This document shows, piece after piece, positions 34,055 through 45,975 of a stretch of DNA of 64,000 nucleotides (within the stretch, counting starts at the first letter, position 1; the number at the start of each line of letters is the position of its first letter). The notes below the pieces were generated by a model, which made no database searches, was not told where the DNA came from, and saw nothing but the letters and a program-made list of their open reading frames with translations. Position numbers and translations under genes: made by a program. This stretch comes from Fulvia fulva (lineage: Eukaryota; Ascomycota; Dothideomycetes; Mycosphaerellales; Mycosphaerellaceae). Location of the stretch: positions 3,286,001-3,350,000 of the forward strand of contig NC_063012.1 of assembly GCF_020509005.1 (NCBI RefSeq). The letters run 5' to 3'.

Positions 34055-36025
34055 ATGTCGGGCAGAAGAGGAGGAAACCGCATCAGTGGTCCGCAATCAG
34101 CATTGACGGACTTCTTGGCCTCCAACAACATCTCAGCAGCCCAAATCCGTGAGGACTTCCAGCGACGCCAGAGACAATCAGTCGTAGATGAGACCGCTGG
34201 AGAAGGCGCCTCCAATCAGACACCAAACGACGACGATGATGAGGCAGTAGCTGCCGCAGTGGCGATCGAGGTGGCGGAAGAGGAAGAACGCGCAAAAGCG
34301 AAGACAAAGAAGCGAAAGCGCAACGAGAAAGAGGCCATCGACAAGATCAAGAAGGCCAAGGCCTTTGCCTCGAAGAAGGGCAAGAAGAAGTCCAAGAAGG
34401 ATGACTCCGATGACGATGACGAGTACGAAGGTGACTTTGCACGGGACATGTACAAAAAATCGAAGCCATTGCCTGGACAATTCGAGCATTGCGACGTGTG
34501 CAACAAGCGATTTACCGTCACACCATACAGCAAAGAGGGCCCAGATGGCGGCTTGTTGTGCACACCATGCGGGAAAGAGATGGCCAAGGACATCAAGGCA
34601 GAGAAGAAAGCCACAGCCAAACCTGCTGGCAGGAAGCGGCGCAAGGTCGAAAGTGACCGCTTGGACGGCCTGGCAGTCGGCGGAGCTAAGACACTTCAGC
34701 AGATATGTCTGGCCAAGGTTGCACAGCACCACGAAGACGTAGAAGAGCTGGGGGATATGCCACAACCGGTGCTTGAGCGCCTGAGCGAGATCTTCTCAAA
34801 GAAGCGAGTGATGAAGCCAAAGACTCTCCCGCTCTTCCTCCGGCCCGATCACGATGCAGTGATTGTGCATGATGCAGCGTATCTCGAGGCAGAAGACTAC
34901 GACCGCATATTCGCAACGGTGCCAAAGATGGAGAAGCTTGTTCTGGGCAATGCTTGTCAGATGAAGGATTCTGGCATCGACTACATGTTGGACAAGTGCC
35001 ACGGTCTGAAGCATCTGCAGATGTATGCTGCCAACCTCGTGACGAATGAAATGTGGTCGAGGCTGTTCCGCGAGGCAGGTGAGAAACTCGAGGCTGTTAA
35101 GCTCAAATGGCTCGATGCAGCGTTCGAAGACGAAACAGTCAGGGACATGGTCAAGCACTCTCCCAACCTCCGTCGACTGAAGCTCAAGCTTTGTCGTCGA
35201 CTCGGCGAGGATGCTGTGGCAGCCATATCCGATGTGGCGCATCTCGAGCATCTTTCTCTGCTGCTCAATAAGGAGGTTTCTGTCGAGACCTGGGTCGACC
35301 TCATTACGAAACGCGGGTCTGGACTTCGTACCCTTTCTCTGGAGAAGTTCTTGGATGCCGACGATTCTGTGCTCGACGCGGTGCACAACTCCTGTGTTCA
35401 ACTATCTAAGTTGAGGTTCAGCGAGAACGACACTGCCACGGACGCAGGCTACGAAGCTTTGTTTACAGGCTGGGCGAATCAACCGCTGACCTTTGTCGAC
35501 TTCAGCTCAACCCGCGATATGGACAACAACAACCCAGAAGGCCCGGAAGACGCGATTGGGTTCGCTTCAGCAGGATTTCGAGCGCTGATGGCACACTCCG
35601 GCTCGAAGCTCAAGCATTTGGACATCGCATCTTGTCGCCACATTGACTTACGCGCGTTCATGGATGTCTTCAACGGTGCCCAGATTTACCCAGATCTCGA
35701 GCACATCAACGTCAGCTTTTGCGGCTGCATTGACAACACTGTGGTCGCGGGCATATTCGCGAGCTGTCCAAGGCTGAAGAAGCTGGTAGCATTCGGCTGC
35801 TTCGCGGTTGGAGAGGTTGTGGTCCCGCGTAACATTGGTTTGATCGGCATACCTCGTGCACAGGACTCCATTGAGCAGTACGGTGTAGGAATCGATCTCG
35901 ACGAAGCGCTGACCCGGATGAAAGAGATTCAGGCTACAGAGGTGGCAGCTGCTGCTTATGAGGACGAGAAATGGACGCTGGAGGATGTACAGAACTCTGC
36001 TCACGCTTCAGGACGACTTAGATGA
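34055..36025 (+). CDS. RAD7: DNA repair protein Rad7
   Basis: A single exon of 656 residues, starting at MSGRRGGNRI; a longer frame upstream lacks conservation-like sequence. Rad7 with Rad16 recognises lesions in non-transcribed DNA during global nucleotide excision repair and acts in a cullin ubiquitin ligase. The N-terminus carries the conserved RGGNRISGPQSALTDFLA block. Lys-rich, Asp-rich disordered stretches follow (about 75-125). A four-Cys zinc-binding knuckle (C146, C149, C169, C172, with PCGKEM) comes next. From about 230 to the end are leucine-rich repeats of the F-box/LRR type (LKHLQMY, LRRLKLKLC, LEHLSLLL, LKHLDIASC, LEHINVSFCGC). Size and order match the fungal family. It lies 232 bases after the Hsp70-like gene on the same strand, with its own start context. 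Confidence 0.93.
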   Translation: MSGRRGGNRISGPQSALTDFLASNNISAAQIREDFQRRQRQSVVDETAGEGASNQTPNDDDDEAVAAAVAIEVAEEEERAKAKTKKRKRNEKEAIDKIKKAKAFASKKGKKKSKKDDSDDDDEYEGDFARDMYKKSKPLPGQFEHCDVCNKRFTVTPYSKEGPDGGLLCTPCGKEMAKDIKAEKKATAKPAGRKRRKVESDRLDGLAVGGAKTLQQICLAKVAQHHEDVEELGDMPQPVLERLSEIFSKKRVMKPKTLPLFLRPDHDAVIVHDAAYLEAEDYDRIFATVPKMEKLVLGNACQMKDSGIDYMLDKCHGLKHLQMYAANLVTNEMWSRLFREAGEKLEAVKLKWLDAAFEDETVRDMVKHSPNLRRLKLKLCRRLGEDAVAAISDVAHLEHLSLLLNKEVSVETWVDLITKRGSGLRTLSLEKFLDADDSVLDAVHNSCVQLSKLRFSENDTATDAGYEALFTGWANQPLTFVDFSSTRDMDNNNPEGPEDAIGFASAGFRALMAHSGSKLKHLDIASCRHIDLRAFMDVFNGAQIYPDLEHINVSFCGCIDNTVVAGIFASCPRLKKLVAFGCFAVGEVVVPRNIGLIGIPRAQDSIEQYGVGIDLDEALTRMKEIQATEVAAAAYEDEKWTLEDVQNSAHASGRLR

Positions 36026-38995
36026 TTGCTGACGATAGCTTGCTATGATACCTTTTCAACTAGCAGAAATACCACAGAGACTCTCGTACGCCAGGTTTCG
36101 GAGACTGCACGAACTGGCAGAGTAATCGCCACCAGGTCACAGGGGGATCGTGTTCGGTGTTGGTCAGCTTCAGGCCAGCCACTTTCGCTCACCGCGATCC
36201 GAAGAAAAGCTCTCAGCTGTTTCGTATTGTCTCATATTACCACAAGAACCAAGTATAGACGCGTGGCTGTCTCAAATGGTCGCTGCTTCGGTCAGTGAAC
36301 GGCGAGTCTGTAGTCGAGGCTGCCTGCGAAGCTGCCACAGGAGTCATCCACTCGGGGCAACGTTGTTATGCTTCGGGAAGACTACACTAGGCGAGCTCTG
36401 CAGTTTGGTCGAAGTGTATTCCGATACTGCTGCAAACTCGCATCACGAGAAATGTTTGCTTTACCGTCCTTCGGCCTCTTTCGATAATGGGAAAGTTGAA
36501 GCCGAGAGCTCGCGAAAACATGTCGCTTTTATGCCAGACACGAATTGGTGCAACCTCGGATGAGCAAATGGCTACAACACGTGGAAAGGTCTGGCCCAAG
36601 CACGGTAATTCTCCTGCAGGTCTCCAAGACGGTTGAGCCAATCCCGAAGCTGCAGAGTCGGCGCTCTTGCAGTTGCACATCGCGAATGGGCGATAATGCA
36701 GTATCATGGTCGGCGCCGAAGAGCTGCACTTCCAAGTCTTTCAGCTCAGTCTTCAGCTATACATACAGGCAAAGGACTGATGCGTTGCCGAGAGCTCGTG
36801 ATGAAGCAAACTTTAGAGATTGACCTGCGAGCTTATGGGACCGTTGGTGGCTTCTCAAGCGTCCTGCCCTAGGTGGCTCGACTGAGTGTTCGCATTGTCT
36901 TGTCGTCGGGGAACAATGGCATGCGGTTTCAGCCTCAGAGACCGCTTGCTCCGCATCCCTCACCTCTAAACCCGTGTAGGGAATGAGCTGTGCTGGCTGC
37001 TGGTGTCACAACCGCACGGAGACGCCGATCTTCCCAAGACGCCCAATCAGTTGGATAAGGCCACAGTCGGGAACACTCGCGTAACTGCTGGTGCTGTGCA
37101 AGCAGTCGACAAACAAGATTGATCGAGCCATTGACTTTCAAACAGCTCAGCTTGCCCTCTTCTCGCGTGCGCACGTAGGAACTTTCTCTAGACTATCCTG
37201 TTCGGTGCATGCGAGCTACTCCTTACAGTATTAGGGTTCCTAGCACAGCAATCACACACCATGATTCACAACAGCAGCGACCGCGACGGACTTAGCAATC
37301 TCGCTAATAGTTTTTAGCAATCGCAACTGCTACCCCTCGCGCTGGAAGCCCTATTTTGGCCAAAATGGAATGTCTCCAGAGCAGCAGTGCGGCTGAGCTT
37401 GTTGTGCATGCACCACCGCTTGCCAAAAGAGAGTAGTGTTACATGCGCACGTTTAGGCAGGATAGGGCTTCCAGTGCGGCACTTCTAGCAGGATTGGGGC
37501 TGGGTATCGGATTCGGTGCCATTGGAACAAATGGCAGCCAGCATGATGATGGGAGTGGTGCGACGAAGACATGGCACCAGAAGTGTGAAACTTGAAAGTG
37601 TCGACATGGTGTTGGTGGCATGTAGTAACAGCACTCGTGGTTGAGTCGTCCCACCATCCACTTCCGCCGTATCCGGGTCGCTTCCACGTGGCATACGGCT
37701 GGTCAGAGCGCAGGCGGCAGAGGTGAGCACCCGAAATGCTTGTTCTTGCTGCTGAACGTGATCGACCGCTACCGGCAGCAGCCGACATGGAGGTTGGACT
37801 AGGACTTGTGCCCACTGCTCGACTATATTCGGAATCGGCTGCTGACAAAACACCGGCTCTCTCGTCTGCGCTCTCTCTCAGACTCTCTGCTGCTGAGTGC
37901 TGACCTGCAAATTGATCGACTCGGTCCTGTAGGGCTGACCGCTCGGCAGCAACAAGGGTGTGCGGCTCCTTTGAACGGTATGCGCAGCAATGCGCTCGTG
38001 CATGGCGTCTACTGGAATCATCTCATCAGGAGAACGACGAGGCTGCTGCTGCTGCGCACGAGCGGTGTGTTGCAAGGCGTGCAGCGGGGGAAACCAGGGC
38101 ACATGCAGCAGAACGCGAAGTGCGAAGTCTGGGCATCAGGCGTCCTTCGGCGCGCGACATGGACTCGTGCGTAGGCTTCGTTTAGCCAAGCAACGACAGT
38201 TGGGTGTCTAACAAAGGCGTCCTCTGCTCATGATCAATCATGTAGGTAAATGTGAAAGCACATCGACTGACCAGATGATCGGACTTCTAGGACGAGCTCC
38301 GCCATCTCGTTACAGTCGTATCATACATGTATCTACCAAAGACTAGCATCCACGGCATCCGGCAGCACCACTGGCACAATCTGGCAGTGGGCAGACAGCA
38401 GCAGGCACTGGAAGCGGAATTTCAATCTCCGGAACTTCCTGGCGTTGTCTTCGCCGACTCATCAAAGAATGCCCTTGGCAGCGAGAAACCGACCACGACT
38501 TCTGTCTGCGGCTATTCTCGTATATGGGATGGGGGCCTTTGTAATCGCGTCGAGTCCTTCACTTCGCAAACGACGTGCTGGCGCCCTGGAGCTTGGTCAC
38601 CCACCTCTCAGCCCTGCTGTGGACACGGCGGGGTTTGCTAACTTGCTCCGTAGCTCGCTTGCTCGACACCTTATGCGCTATGCATGCAAGCCTCCCCGAG
38701 CAGAGGCCAACGGCTCGCTCATGAGAGCGGACGCCGCGCCTTGCAAGCGGTCCATCCGTATACGATAGTAGCAACGCTGCAGGGATCCGAAAGCGCGGCA
38801 GCGGACACATGGCCCAAGCCCAGGAGCCTGTGCAGGGATCCTATCCGCCGAGATCCTTATGCCTCTAGGTGACCTGATATATGGAGCCTAGATGTCCCTC
38901 ACCGGTTTCACTACTGTGCCTACCTCTCTATAACAGCCTGGACCACGCTATCGATCACCTATATCGAATCTTTTCACCTAGTGTAGCTGTTCCGC
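36026..38995. other. Gene-poor stretch of about 3 kb
   Basis: No supportable gene. Many short frames are open on both strands around 37440-38200, a sign of GC-rich noise. There is no RIP signature (CA and TG are normal). The last 150 bases are the bZIP leader. It may hold a regulatory region or a non-coding transcript, but nothing in the sequence shows it. Confidence 0.5.
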
Positions 38996-39986
38996 ATGTA
39001 CGACATACCTAATATGCAGCGGCACTCCAGCTACACCTACCCGCAGTATGCGGCTGCTCCTCCTCAGAAGCACTACCCGACAGCACACAGCACCAGCAGT
39101 GCATTCAGCGCCAGTGCAAACCCCAACGAGGACTGGACGAAGATCTCAGACCTTGCCGAGCGAAGAAGGATACAGAACCGCATTGCCCAGCGGAATTATC
39201 GTAAGCTTTAACAGCTGTCGACTCTTCCTGCCTGGCTCTCTGACTTATAGCACAGGCAAGAAGCTGAAGAAGCGCCTAGAAGATCTTGAGAGAAGAGCAG
39301 GCTCCAGCTCCGCTTCTCCAGAGCAAAGGCACGAGGAACTGCCTCAATCGGATGGACTGTCGCCAGCCCATGCTCTCGGCGGTATCCAACGCCAACGATC
39401 AAACAGCAGCAGGATCAGTCGAGAACGAACGCCGGAAGCCCTCACGCAGCAGTACGTGCTGCCCTCGGACGATCGATCGATGTTCTCTCAACAATACACG
39501 CGACAACTGTCCACGTCGCCTCCACCATTCTCGTACGCTTCCATGCCGTCTACGGAAACTGTCAGCTACTCCACCTACCCAGCCCCGGCATCGTATTGCG
39601 CCGTTCCACCCAACGCCGCCGATATGGCCATCTATCAGCAATACTCAATTGGAATGCAACAGACATACGCTGTCCCGAGCATAACATCACGACCTATAAA
39701 GCAGGAGTTCTACGGTGATGATGAAATCAACCCATTCAGCATGTCTTATGCTGCAATCAATGAGATGCCGTCGTATCAAGACATTCCTCCTTATGTGAGT
39801 ACGCACCATAGACACCCACCAGCCTCGTACCCACGGAGTCAGACATTCCCTACGCGCAGGGGCTGACAGCAAGGCCAGACACCACCACTCTCGGACTCGT
39901 CTTCCGAGCACTGGCAGGCTGGATCTCCACCAGACTATCCGCGAACACCGGGCTCGCTTCGCAGCACTCCACCTTTGTCCATCTAG
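38996..39986 (+). CDS. bZIP transcription factor with short zipper
   Basis: Exons 38996-39200, 39256-39794 and 39879-39986 give 283 residues. The first intron splits an Arg codon inside the basic region. The basic region is ERRRIQNRIAQRNYRKKLKK (55-74), with the fungal AP-1-like N-x-x-A-Q-R-x-Y-R core. The zipper is very short: only two or three Leu heptad positions (RLEDLERRA) precede a Gly/Ser break. The family of fungal bZIPs with RNYR cores often shows this. Residues 85-283 are Ser/Pro/Tyr-rich and probably activating. In the third exon the acceptor at CCAG 39878 is chosen because it restores a Pro/Ser tail ending STPPLSI. Target genes are unknown. Confidence 0.88.
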
Positions 39987-40909
39987 GAACGATCGTAGGC
40001 TGACTCTGCGTTTAACTCTGCCACGGGAGGGGCAATGAGATGATTTGTGATATGATTTGTGATCTTTTTGTTGTACGGTTTTCAGCGCAGGCGTTCAGGC
40101 TCTGTCAGGAGGACAGGTTAGACGGGATCAATGGGAGGAATTGTGGAATTAGGCAACGAGCTGGCTATGGCCGTATCGGCAGTGATGCCATGCGCTGCCT
40201 GTCGGTTGATAGCAGTCAGCAAACGCGGTAGATTACCGAAAGCCCCTGCGTGTAGCAGACGAAGAAGCATTGCACGCCGTCTGCGGCGACATGACTGGTC
40301 CATTTCTTCCTTGTTTCGTTTCATCGTGGTACCGGCCGCGGCTTCCGATAGTGGGAGGTCTTTCGTCCAGCGGCTTGTGCCGTTGCAGGCACAAGCGTTG
40401 AGCGGTCGCGGTGCATGTGCATGGAGTTTGGTGCCTATCACCGAGCTTTGTCACAAGCAATCGCGGTACGCACGCTTTCCACTAGGCTGCACAGAGGGTA
40501 CACCGTACACATGAAGTCGCACTAAGGATCAGCTCTGCACCGACTCGGCGGGCACCGCAATAGACTAATGATCGCAGATCTTCGCAAGCATCGCAACTTT
40601 CTGATCGAAGTGCTCACCACCGGCCTGTTGCGGGCGGTTTCGACCTGGACCAATAATGTAGCTTGGCATCTCGCATTCCGCACCTTTTCTGTCACTGTTG
40701 CTCTCAGTGCCCTACCTTGGGCGTTAGCATGGAGTGTAGACGGCGTAAGATTCAGTGTAGTTTGAGGTGGCGAGGACAGCAGTATGTAGGAGGGTCAAAT
40801 GGTTTGGCTTGGCCTCCGCGTTTGCCAAAAGCTTGCGTACCGAGCGTGGCTCAGTCCACGAGTCGATCCTTCGGTGCATCATCAACACCGCTTCGGCGAC
40901 ATCAACAAC
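39987..40909. other. Intergenic
   Basis: No gene seen. A 127-codon frame at 40131-40514 has an overlapping frame on the other strand and no motif. Confidence 0.5.
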
Positions 40910-42063
40910 ATGGCGCACTTCATCGACCGAAAGCCCCGAAAGGAGTACACGCTTTTCGGCGGGGCCACGTGAGCATTTGACTACACCAAACGACAGCTCA
41001 TTATATGTTGCTAATATCGCCGTAGACCATGGTCGTCAGACGACTGGACTGCAAGCGACGACAGGGTGCGCGGCGGCAAGTCCCAGGTATGTCTAGTCCA
41101 GCTCTTTGAGCTCCAGAACCCGCCCAGCGCGGATTCGTCCTCATGTGTGAACCCTATAGTCATATCTCGAGTGCTCGGACACAGTGGGCCGCTTCCATGG
41201 CAATCTGGACATCGAAACCCTTGGAGGAGCCGGGTTCGCCAGGTGAGTGGCTACCCAATGCGCTCCTTGCTGCCATAAGGAACCTCTTCCCTGACTCGAA
41301 GGCAGCCAACGGACGACAGATGATCGCGAATGGGATTTGAGCGATTACGCCGGTCTACAGATATTGGTCTCCAAAGGAGACAAGGTATGTATGCCACGAT
41401 AGCTGTTCCATCAAAGGCCGCTAATGACTGGGCTCAGAAGCGCTATACGCTCAACCTGAAGGATGAACTCCTTCCTCGAGATCCAGACACTGGGCGGGAG
41501 CAGTCTACAGTATCTTACGAGTGCGATTTTGAGATACCTCCGCAGGATGAACCAGGACACGCGACAGACCGCAAGATATTCATCCCGTGGACAAGCTTCA
41601 ATGCGACTTACCGTGGCAGGCTGAAGAAAGATGCCAAGCCCATCAATCTAAAGAAGGTGAAGCGACTGAGCATCATGATGAGGAGGTAAGACGTCCCTCA
41701 ACGCATGTGAAGGCGATATTAATCGTAAAGCAGCTTCTTTGGCTCTCAAAGTGGCGATTTCTCACTTACAATGCGCTCCATCGTCGCGCTGTCAGAAATA
41801 CCAAATCTGGAGTACCCGGTCGTAGATGGCAACATGTTGGAAAAAGGATCGATAACAGCCAGTGAGGATCCGTATCAGCGAGAGGTGAAGGAGCATCGAT
41901 CTTCGATTCATGTAGGTGGCAATCCCTCTGTCTTGGGGGGTCGTGTGCGCTGACTTTGGTGGAACAGACATCAGCGGATCGACGTCGCAGGATTGCTTGC
42001 CTTCTGCTCGGAGCCATCAGTCTGGCAGCAATGTACTATTTCACAGGGCTGTCTTGCCGTTAG
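40910..42063 (+). CDS. CIA30-family protein with C-terminal membrane segment
   Basis: Seven exons, 40910-40968, 41026-41086, 41160-41242, 41306-41384, 41438-41685, 41734-41911 and 41968-42063, give 267 residues in frame. The core matches the CIA30 (complex I intermediate-associated protein 30) beta-sandwich fold: WSSDDWTASDDRVRGGKSQ, GNLDIETLGGAGFASQ, REWDLSDYAGLQI, KIFIPWTSFNATYRG and a final FFGSQSGDFSLTMRSI. In eukaryotes CIA30/NDUFAF1 assists assembly of mitochondrial complex I, but fungi also have soluble paralogues of unknown role. There is no clear mitochondrial presequence. The last exon adds RRRRIACLLLGAISLAAMYYF, a tail-anchor-like membrane segment ending four residues later. Six introns in about 1.15 kb is dense for this genome. 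All have plausible branch sites except the second, which is weak. Confidence 0.88.
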
Positions 42064-43176
42064 TGCTGCGATCTTAGTTCCTTCGGTCACTGGTCAGCGC
42101 CTGTCAAACATGCGCAGCCATTAGGGCAACAACGCCCCATTCTCAGCCGCTTCTCTCACACCTTCCCAACGAGTACCACAATATTGCACTCGTTTGCACG
42201 AATACGATGACACGTTTAGACCTACCATGCGACAAGCTCCTGAATGTTGCAGCTTGCCTTTGCGCAGCTCCTGCGTTATCTGGCAAGCCGGAGCACGATT
42301 GGGCTCAGAGTACACTCGTGGGATATGACGGCTCTTACGTCTCGCTCCAGCGTGCACGTACTGCCAGCGAACAATGGCTGAAACACGCCCCAGAATTGGT
42401 ATATATGCACACCGCGTGCCAAGAGTGAGTTCGCATCACTACTGTGGCTTACAGGCTAGCCTGTCCAACATCATCACTCTATGTCAACCTCTAGCCGCGA
42501 TCCAGAGTACGCTTCACACATGTGTTACTACCTGCTCGAAGCGTCCTTGTATGAATAGTCGACAAAGACCATCCAAAGCTTTGTGCACAACTCAGGAAGG
42601 AACCCCCAACTACCGCGACCCAGCCCCCTGCTTTCCACGCGAAGCCGCGCGGTGGGGCGACCATGCGAACGAACGTTTCGATGCAGCGATCCTGCTCTAC
42701 GGCCGGAGAGTAGCGTTGACACAGCCACCCCTCGCAGAATCGTCGACACTTACGAGTCTTGTTGCGCGTTGCGGTTCTTGCGGACACTTTATGCTCCGAA
42801 TGTGCAGGCCTACTGCAGCTTTTTTCGCGCGTACGGCTTTCCGGCGATGTCCAGAGCTCCATGGGTTTGTATGTCATGAGCTCCCTGCCAAAACGCAATT
42901 CAAGTTCCGACGATCCGGCACTGTGGAGAGTTTCACGGTTCTTCCATTGGTAGGCTTTTGCTGCTGTTTCCCAATGCATTAGTCTTGCCCTCTGATAGCT
43001 AATCCCGCGGATTGCTGCCGTGCAGTCGGGGGTGGTAGTGGTGCGACGACACAAGCATCCGTTTACCGGCGGTGCCTAGGTGGAAAAATATCATGCAATG
43101 TATTGGGGTATCTATATGCAAGCCAAGAAGGAGAACGCCTGCTACAACAAAGTAAGTCTCAGTAGGCCGATTCCCT
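42064..43176. other. Intergenic
   Basis: A 73-codon ATG frame at 42207-42428 and long frames on both strands at 42374-43054 overlap each other. None has supporting motifs, so no gene is called. Confidence 0.45.
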
Positions 43177-44721
43177 TTACATCTCGTGTAGCAACCAGGT
43201 CCGAGTGGTCTCTACGGTCGTCGCGCTGATTGAGCTTGTCCTGCGGTCGATGGTCGTGAAGGCCAGGTCTGTAACATCGCCTTGCAGAGTGCTTAAGCAA
43301 AGTGGTATCCGAGGAATGGTCCACTTCATCTTCTTTGACACGACGGCTGCTTGCTCGACGATGCCTTTCTGCTCACTTTCAAGCTTGCCCAGGGACTCAC
43401 ACTTGACCACCCAGCGATCTTGACCATCTGGAGTGACGCGCGCCATTGACGCCGCCGAGAGCTGCGGCAAACGATAGACGAACAACTGTGTCAGGGGGGC
43501 TGGCCTTATCCTCTTCTTATCTCTTTCTGCAAGAGCCAGAAAACTGTTGTCCGCGCTGATGGTGAAGCGAGGATGGTGCTCGTGGGCTGAAGGCATGTTC
43601 TCCCAGATTCCCACACCACAATCAAATGACGCCTCCAAGGTAAAGTCCCAACTGCTGAGATAGCTCTCAAGCCTGGCCAATACAGTCACTGTCCTTGACT
43701 CGGCAGCCAAGACTTCTGTGTTGTCGAGGACGCTCGTCTTGACATGGCCGAGAATGTAATGGCTGCTCTCTCCACCTCCATGCCTCTGCCCGGCGAATAG
43801 CCATCCGTCTTCAAAAAGCTTGAGAATTTGTACACCCGAGATGCGTACCATTTGACCAGGATCGGTCGATGCATCCAAGATTGACAGCAGGGAAGAATCC
43901 AGAAACGTATGCTTCAGGCCTGCCTTGCTCTTCCAGTGCTCCATGGTAGCATTGCTGCCTCGTCGCTCTGCAGGAGTGCCAAGATACAGGACAGTTCCTT
44001 TTCCACTCAAGCGTACTCGCAATACATGATCATCTTGTTCAAAGTCGAGACCGCAGATGTAGTGCCCTGTGGCGGACGAAGCATACCGATTGATTGAGAA
44101 GCTGTCCGGCTCCGCCAATAGATCATAAATTTGGATTGTCCTCTCTTGTGCCACAGCAAGCAGGCGCCCATCCGAGGACAATGCAAGCTCGTTATATGAG
44201 TTGGGCTGCACCTTGAGCCAAGGCCCGCTGCCAATCGTTTCCTTCAAGTCGTTCAATGGTCTCTGAGATATACACCGCGGCATTTCCCCGCTGGTGTCGA
44301 ACAAAGCTATCTCCCGACCACTGAGTGTCACAGTTCTGTCACCACTGCTCGTAGCTACAACTCGTGGCGTAATGGGAAAGCCCATCTTTGCTGGGCGTGT
44401 AAGACTGCCTGGCGTATCCCATGCTCGTTCGGGTTTCACGCCGATCATGAGCGTGTGCGCGGCTTCGTCGAAAAGATTCTCGAGCTCGTTTGGATCGGCG
44501 TCAGATGCTTGGACGGGTGGAAGGATTGGCAGTTTTCGTAGTTGCTTGGCCAAAGGTACGGCGTCTGTCGATGCGAAGTTCCAGTATTTGCAGACCTTTC
44601 TTGCAGCAAAGAACGACTTGACGTCCAGATCACTGAAGACAAGTTGCTGCAATTCTAGCGGCAGACATGTCGCTGCCTTGGATGTCTGGCGCGTACTGAC
44701 GCGCTCCAGAGCGCAAGACAT
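43177..44721 (-). CDS. F-box protein with beta-propeller-like C-terminus
   Basis: A single exon of 514 residues. The first ATG (MSCALERVS) is at 44721. Residues about 18-52 form an F-box: CLPLELQQLVFSDLDVKSFF, then the conserved ARKVCKYWN. F-box proteins link substrates to SCF ubiquitin ligases through Skp1. From about 110 the protein has repeating beta-strand segments with SSDGRLLAVAQERTIQIYDL and SADNSFLALAERDKK, like a degenerate WD40 propeller, so it may bind a protein substrate. The family (F-box with divergent propeller) is common and variable in Dothideomycetes. The target is unknown. Confidence 0.85.
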   Translation of the reverse strand: MSCALERVSTRQTSKAATCLPLELQQLVFSDLDVKSFFAARKVCKYWNFASTDAVPLAKQLRKLPILPPVQASDADPNELENLFDEAAHTLMIGVKPERAWDTPGSLTRPAKMGFPITPRVVATSSGDRTVTLSGREIALFDTSGEMPRCISQRPLNDLKETIGSGPWLKVQPNSYNELALSSDGRLLAVAQERTIQIYDLLAEPDSFSINRYASSATGHYICGLDFEQDDHVLRVRLSGKGTVLYLGTPAERRGSNATMEHWKSKAGLKHTFLDSSLLSILDASTDPGQMVRISGVQILKLFEDGWLFAGQRHGGGESSHYILGHVKTSVLDNTEVLAAESRTVTVLARLESYLSSWDFTLEASFDCGVGIWENMPSAHEHHPRFTISADNSFLALAERDKKRIRPAPLTQLFVYRLPQLSAASMARVTPDGQDRWVVKCESLGKLESEQKGIVEQAAVVSKKMKWTIPRIPLCLSTLQGDVTDLAFTTIDRRTSSISATTVETTRTWLLHEM

Positions 44722-45975
44722 GTTGTTATCAAGACGAGCAATGCCCAAAGAAAATGGGTGGGAGGAAGGCGCAGCAGAAACGACCGACTCACCTCAAGGG
44801 CAGCCGTGGGCCGGTATATACTCGTCGAGTCGGCGGTCGGCAGACATGGTAATTGGTACTAATCATGAGGAACGTTGAATTGGCCATCAGGGTGCCGACG
44901 CCGTGCTTTGTCCGGGCAGTCGATGGTCGGTGAGATGCTGGGGCGGCTCGATGGTCAGAGATCTCACACATCCCCGGGACCCAGGACGCCAGATCGGAGC
45001 CGTGAGCAAATGACACGTCGAACATGTGAAGGGATGTGGGTATGGCATGGGAAAATGGTGCTGTTGTTCCCACAAACAAGTTGAGCTCAGAGCCTCGCAC
45101 ACGCGATGACATCAGCCGCACTAATCACGTTTCGGCCATTGCGGGAGGAGCCTTGTCAGCCTTTTCTGCCGTCTTCCCAGAAGCTTGGTAGAGCATCTCC
45201 GCCGAAGTGCGTGTACAGCGCTCGCCCTGTCGCGGCACACGTCGTTGGCCGACTAGACTGCAATCTGTGCAGATGAAAAGAATGAAAGTGCTCATGGTAG
45301 GGCCGTGCGCGTGGATTGAGGGCACATCGATCCAGGACGTGATGAGTATGGAAGAAGCGATGCTGATATCATCTTCTACACATCAACAAGGGCCTCGTAG
45401 ACGGGCCGTATTACTATATGAGCATAGTACTGGGTTCAACAGGTAAAAGTCTGTTCCACGCGAGAGTCCAGGGAATGGCTCCAGATATGTGTCATATCTG
45501 TCTTATGCTGTCGCAGACGGACTTCAGCTGTTCACACACGTATGACTGATTGCAGTGAGGAACCACAGAATACATGAGGTGTGACCAGATCATTCCCGCG
45601 AACGAGCTCATGGAGAAGATCGCAGAGCAGACGCATCCTTGACATTGATGGGAGTGGTTACTCCGTCTTTCCGTGCCGTGTTGCGACGACGATTGCTAAT
45701 CTACTTGAACAGCGAGTGTGGCCAGGACAACCTCAGCATATTGCAAGGCGAATGCATACAGGCAAGCCCTGGTGTGCCGAGGCGCTGAAGATGATATGGT
45801 GATCTGCTGGGCAAGCTAGGTGAGAGAAACCCGCGTTCACTCCGAAATCGATCTCTCCGAGTCACACATCGCAGATACATGTGCTATACATAGCTCAACG
45901 AACCGAAACTGCACAACGAATCGAGACGTACTGGCTGACGGGCCGTTCGTCTCACCAGTGCTGTCCGTGGAAGTA
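44722..45975. other. Intergenic
   Basis: Promoter of the F-box gene and 3' region of the alpha-glucosidase gene. No supportable gene seen. Confidence 0.5.

Noticed and set aside
37453..37853. Two overlapping minus-strand frames of 122 and 131 codons
   Set aside because: Two frames are open over the same bases and both have noise-like His/Ser/Pro content, so neither can be preferred.
42207..42428. 73-codon ATG frame that could be a small gene
   Set aside because: No homology-like motif, ordinary codon use, and no supporting intron. Left as intergenic.
42374..43054. Frames of about 190-200 codons on both strands
   Set aside because: They overlap one another antiparallel, lack family features, and start without a clear leader or splice context.
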